From the NCBI GenBank assembly GCA_018712665.1, contig DVGP01000073.1:1-18900 (forward strand): a stretch of DNA of 18,900 nucleotides, in the 5' to 3' direction. Origin of the DNA: Candidatus Pelethomonas intestinigallinarum. Its GTDB lineage: Bacteria > Bacillota > Clostridia > Oscillospirales > Oscillospiraceae. The first letter of the stretch is position 1; each line of letters starts with the position of its first letter. Positions 16,171-18,900 of the stretch are shown in pieces. Position numbers and translations under genes: made by a program. The notes under the pieces are model-generated. The model saw only the letters and a program-made list of their open reading frames with translations, ran no database searches and was not told where the DNA came from.

Positions 16171-16737
16171 CTATTTATGTCTGGAAAAAACGTGAAGCAC
16201 CCGGCCTACAATCTGCAGCACCGCCGTGCTCTTCTCAATGGCAAAGGTCTTTCCCACAGCCTTTCCGCCGATGGTCAGCCCCGACACCAGGGCCGTCACA
16301 GCCAGGGACGTCCCCACCGACGCCAGGCTGAAGGTCTCCTGCAGCCGCAGGACAATCACGGCGGCGGTGGTTCCGCTGACGATGCCGCAGATGTCCCCCA
16401 CCACGTCGTTGCAGAAGCTGGAGACCTGGTTGGCCCGGCGGATCAGCCGCAGCGCCTCCCGGGCCCCCGGCACCTTCCGGGCCGCCATGGAGTGGAAGGG
16501 CCGCTCGTCCGAGGCAGTCACCGCCACGCCAACAATATCAAAGACAATGCCCAGCAGGATAAAGAAGGCCAGCACACCGCAGGCCAGAATCAGCCCGGCA
16601 CTCTCCAGCACCTCGCTGGAAAGCAGGCTCAGCACCGCCGAGATCGCAATGGACAGGAAGAATACTTTCACCGCCCAGGGAGTTCCCTTCCGTCTGGCCT
16701 TCTGTGCCGGACGTCTCCTACCGCCGTCCCCCTCCAA
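16171..16737 (-). CDS. oapA: OLE-associated membrane protein OapA
   Basis: In Halalkalibacterium halodurans OapA binds OLE RNA and holds it at the cell membrane (established). This 188-residue protein has a basic N-terminus (RRRPAQKARRKG), hydrophobic segments at about 23-42 and 46-70, and further hydrophobic stretches at about 112-130 and 140-160. The middle segment SSFCNDVVGDICGIVSG has aspartates D111 and D115 in the DxxxD spacing known from OapA. Databases often label the family as a CorB-like Mg/Co transporter. The start is TTG at 16735-16737 with AAGGGGACAATTTT before it. It lies directly between the structured non-coding region and dxs, as in OLE operons. The identification rests on topology, motif and position rather than an alignment. 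Confidence 0.85.
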   Translation of the reverse strand: MEGDGGRRRPAQKARRKGTPWAVKVFFLSIAISAVLSLLSSEVLESAGLILACGVLAFFILLGIVFDIVGVAVTASDERPFHSMAARKVPGAREALRLIRRANQVSSFCNDVVGDICGIVSGTTAAVIVLRLQETFSLASVGTSLAVTALVSGLTIGGKAVGKTFAIEKSTAVLQIVGRVLHVFSRHK

Positions 16738-16775
16738 AAAATTGTCCCCTTTCCACTTAATATCTACACAGCAAA

Positions 16776-16802
16776 TATCCGTCCCCTGCCCGGCGACGGA
16801 TA
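16776..16802 (-). other. Hairpin near the 3' end of the OLE RNA region
   Basis: On the minus strand TATCCGTC (16802-16795) pairs with GACGGATA (16783-16776) across an 11-nt loop, followed by TTT and then the oapA leader. It may mark the 3' boundary or a processing/attenuation point between OLE and oapA. Confidence 0.5.
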
Positions 16803-17466
16803 CGGATCGTCTATCTGCGCTAAACGGCGGCGGCAGGCAGAGTAAATCTTACGGCTTAGGTGCGGGTAGGCTTTCCCCGGTGCGCGCCTGTCGTTGCCGA
16901 TCAGGTGGTTTCCCTTTCAGCGCCCCGCCGCGGCGTTGCCCCTCCGCGGGACCCGATTGCCACTGAGTCCGCACTGCAATCCCCTGTCTGCCCAGTGACG
17001 ACAGCCTAGGTGTTTTCCACCACAGTCAAACCGCTTCTTAGCCTCTTTTGCAGCCATGGTTTCACAGAGCGATCCAGGCCCTTCCCTGGCCGGGGAAGAG
17101 GCCGGGTTGTTCTCCGATCCGCCATACCCACGCAAGGCAGGCTACTCTGCACACAGCGTTACGGCTCCAAGGCCGGGTAGCACCGCAATACAGGTTCACC
17201 CTGAGCCGTACAGAGGTCGAATTACCACAGGGGAGTACGCCCATGCACGCGAACAGGTCTCCACGAGGGCAGGGTCGGCCTCCCTATGCCATTAGGGAAC
17301 GCCCTACCCCCGCAAGCGCGAGAAAACCGCGCTCTCCGCTCAGCACCCACCCCAAACTGGGCGTAAGAAGCAGGCACCAAGGGTTTCACAGGTATGCCCT
17401 TTAAAGGATTTTTAGGCCCTTCTTCAGAAGCGGCAGATCTGACTAGGATACTGCGCCGCCGTTAGC
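16776..17466 (-). ncRNA. ole: OLE RNA (ornate, large, extremophilic RNA), approximate ends
   Basis: About 690 nt without a credible gene lie between a strong promoter and oapA, and the stretch is dense in stems. Examples are AGCGCG/CGCGCT (17315-17320 with 17328-17333), TCCCTA/TAGGGA (17281-17298), TACGGCTC/GAGCCGTA (17160-17167 with 17203-17210), CTTCCC/GGGAAG (17081-17098), CTGTC/GACAG (16984-17004) and CCGCGG/CCGCGG (16928-16933 with 16944-16949). OLE RNA (Rfam RF01071) is a roughly 600-nt bacterial RNA of unknown biochemical activity that forms a membrane ribonucleoprotein with OapA. It is encoded beside oapA and dxs-type isoprenoid genes, as here. The 5' end is taken from the promoter and the 3' end from the last strong hairpin. 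RNase P RNA, tmRNA and 6S signatures were looked for and not seen. I did not match primary OLE motifs from memory; the call rests on size, fold density, and gene context. Confidence 0.83.
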
Positions 17467-17472
17467 GAAAGC

Positions 17473-17501
17473 AGTATACCACAGTTCCCCTGGATATTCA
17501 A
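17473..17501 (-). promoter_or_regulatory. Sigma-A promoter of the OLE-oapA-dxs unit
   Basis: On the minus strand TTGAAT (17501-17496) and TATACT (17478-17473) are separated by exactly 17 nt and the surroundings are AT-rich, in contrast to the rest of the window. Transcription should begin near 17466. In this organism OLE therefore appears to head its transcription unit. Confidence 0.8.
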
Positions 17502-17509
17502 GGGAATAT
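17494..17509. promoter_or_regulatory. Inverted repeat over the -35 box of the OLE promoter
   Basis: ATATTC-AAGG-GAATAT is a perfect 6+6 inverted repeat that contains the -35 hexamer (17496-17501). It could be an operator for a dimeric regulator. The arms run ATTC to GAAT, opposite to ARG boxes, so it is not an obvious ArgR site. Confidence 0.35.
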
Positions 17510-17578
17510 ACAAAATTTTTTGCATATTTACAGACTGATCCTCCCATCCCCGCCGCGCCGGGGCGGAGAAATAACGCC

Positions 17579-17607
17579 TTGCAATCCCGGGAAATCCATG
17601 GTACACT
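17579..17607 (+). promoter_or_regulatory. Candidate promoter for the methionine gamma-lyase-family gene
   Basis: TTGCAA (17579-17584), 17 nt, then TACACT (17602-17607) preceded by a TGG extension. Each box matches the consensus at four of six positions. Three TTGAC motifs just downstream (17622, 17636, 17641) have no matching -10 at normal spacing. Confidence 0.4.
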
Positions 17608-17683
17608 TCTACCCGGTCTTTTTGACAAGAGCCTGTTGACTTGACAAATTTAAAATCCAGTTTTGATAGAAAAGAGTGTTGTT

Positions 17684-18900
17684 ATGGATCTGTTTTCCAT
17701 ATACGAGAGCCTGGGCGTCAGCCGGGCGGTGTACGACAGAGGCGAGGCGGTGCTGGCGGGACTGACAGACCGGTTCCGGGCCATCGACCAGGTGGCGGAG
17801 TATAACCAGGCCAAGGTCCTGGCCGCCATGCAGGAACACCGCATCGGCGCAAACCACTTTGCCGCCACCACCGGCTACGGCTACGACGACGACGGACGGG
17901 ACCGCCTGGAGCGGGTCTACGCCAGCGTGTTCCACAGCGAGGCCGCCCTGGTCCGGCCCCAGATCACCTGCGGCACCCATGCCCTAACGGTGGCTCTCAG
18001 CGCCAATCTGCTGCCGGGGGACGAGGTCCTCTCCCCGGTGGGGGCGCCCTACGACACCCTCCAGGAGGTTATCGGCATCCGCCCCTCCCCCTGCTCCCTG
18101 GCGGAGTACGGCGTCACCTACCGGCAGGCGGACCTGCTGCCCGACGGCTCCTTCGACTACCCGGCCATCCGCTCGGCCATCAACGAGCGAACCAAGCTCG
18201 TCACCATCCAGCGCAGCAAGGGCTACGCCACCCGCCCCTCCTTCTCCGTGGAGCAGATCGGGGAGCTGATCCGGTTCTGCAAATCCGTGAAGCCCGACGT
18301 GATCTGCATGGTGGACAACTGCTACGGTGAGTTTGTGGATGTCATCGAACCCACCGACGTGGGGGCGGACATGGCCGTAGGCAGTCTCATCAAAAACCCC
18401 GGCGGCGGGCTGGCCCCCATCGGCGGGTACATCTGCGGCACCCGGACCTGCGTGGACCGGTGCGCCTACCGCCTCTCCGCCCCGGGCCTGGGTCAGGAGG
18501 TGGGGGCCAATCTGGGTATCCTGCCCGCCTTCTACCAGGGCTTCTTCCTGGCCCCCACCGTCACCGCAGGGGCCCTCAAGGGGGCCATCTTCGCCGCCGC
18601 GCTCTACGAGGGTCTGGGCTTCCGCTGCGTCCCCTCCGCCGGGGAGGCGCGCAGCGACATCATCCAGGCGGTGGAGCTGGGCAGCGAGGCGGCCATGCTG
18701 GCCTTCTGCAAGGGCATCCAGGCCGCCGCCCCGGTGGACAGCTTCGCCGCCCCCATTCCCGGGGACATGCCCGGCTATGAGAGCAAGGTCATCATGGCCG
18801 CCGGGGCCTTCGTCCAGGGCAGCAGCATCGAGCTCAGCGCCGACGGCCCCATCCGCCCCCCCTATGCGGTCTACTTCCAGGGGGGCCTGACCTGGCAGCA
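17684..18900 (+). CDS. Methionine gamma-lyase-family PLP enzyme (aluminium resistance family), 3' end outside window
   Basis: A fold-type I pyridoxal-phosphate enzyme of Pfam PF06838, long annotated as aluminium resistance protein and now as methionine gamma-lyase family; the physiological substrate is not well settled. 405 codons are visible, and homologues are about 410-430 residues, so only a short C-terminus is missing. It opens MDLFSIYESLGVSRAVYDRG. The cofactor-binding features are CGTHALTVALSANLLPGDEV, VDNCYGEF with its aspartate, and the probable Schiff-base lysine K237 in SLIKNPGGG. The ATG at 17684-17686 has only a modest ribosome binding site (AAAGAG, spaced 7 nt). It is the only plus-strand gene and is divergent from the OLE unit across about 220 nt. 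Confidence 0.93.
   Translation, partial: MDLFSIYESLGVSRAVYDRGEAVLAGLTDRFRAIDQVAEYNQAKVLAAMQEHRIGANHFAATTGYGYDDDGRDRLERVYASVFHSEAALVRPQITCGTHALTVALSANLLPGDEVLSPVGAPYDTLQEVIGIRPSPCSLAEYGVTYRQADLLPDGSFDYPAIRSAINERTKLVTIQRSKGYATRPSFSVEQIGELIRFCKSVKPDVICMVDNCYGEFVDVIEPTDVGADMAVGSLIKNPGGGLAPIGGYICGTRTCVDRCAYRLSAPGLGQEVGANLGILPAFYQGFFLAPTVTAGALKGAIFAAALYEGLGFRCVPSAGEARSDIIQAVELGSEAAMLAFCKGIQAAAPVDSFAAPIPGDMPGYESKVIMAAGAFVQGSSIELSADGPIRPPYAVYFQGGLTWQ

Noticed and set aside
15067..16845. 592-codon plus-strand open frame over dxs and oapA
   Set aside because: Composition of an antisense shadow; dxs and oapA on the other strand explain the open frame.
16917..17135. 72-codon minus-strand frame inside the OLE region
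   Set aside because: No good ribosome binding site; lies across several predicted RNA stems; the amino-acid string resembles nothing known.
16776..17466. RNase P RNA, tmRNA or 6S RNA as alternative identity of the structured region
   Set aside because: I did not find the conserved RNase P core segments or a tmRNA tag frame ending in ALAA. The length is far beyond 6S RNA, and the oapA/dxs neighbours favour OLE.

Overview
The window looks like core chromosome of a GC-rich Gram-positive anaerobe of the class Clostridia, probably Oscillospiraceae (Flavonifractor/Pseudoflavonifractor-like). The grounds are the gene orders tlyA-nadK-argR-recN and dprA-topA-trmFO, strong AGGAGG ribosome binding sites, frequent TTG/GTG starts and the high GC. 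No phage, transposase, tRNA, rRNA or CRISPR was recognised. All genes but one lie on the minus strand, so they are described in their direction of transcription, from high to low coordinates.

Far right: a plus-strand, PLP-dependent methionine gamma-lyase-family gene starts at 17684 and runs off the window. It is divergent from a minus-strand transcription unit with a very good sigma-A promoter (TTGAAT-17-TATACT, 17473-17501). That unit opens with about 690 nt of non-coding, stem-rich sequence (about 17466-16776). A small membrane protein with a conserved-looking DxxxD pair follows, then dxs. This arrangement is that of the OLE (ornate, large, extremophilic) RNA and its partner OapA. I call the non-coding stretch OLE RNA from context and structure; a covariance search is the decisive test. 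The unit continues with dxs (isoprenoid precursor DXP), tlyA (rRNA 2'-O-methylation), nadK (NADP supply), argR (arginine regulator) and recN (break repair). It ends at a hairpin after recN (10152-10192). tlyA/nadK and nadK/argR overlap by 4 and 11 nt.

Middle: a two-gene ABC exporter-type operon (ATPase, then a 1128-residue double FtsX permease, 10043-5978), substrate unknown.

Left: a TrmH/SpoU-family RNA ribose methyltransferase has its own promoter (TTGCAT-17-TATAGT) and a folded leader. It is followed by dprA, topA and trmFO (cut by the window edge). TopA ends in an unusual histone-H1-like Lys/Ala/Ser tail.

Two intergenic gaps (661-1264, between topA and trmFO; 14128-14319, between dxs and tlyA) each hold an inward-facing inverted pair of one short hairpin repeat (ACTTTTTC-loop-GAAAAAGT followed by CAAAAAGG), which resembles a REPIN-type doublet.
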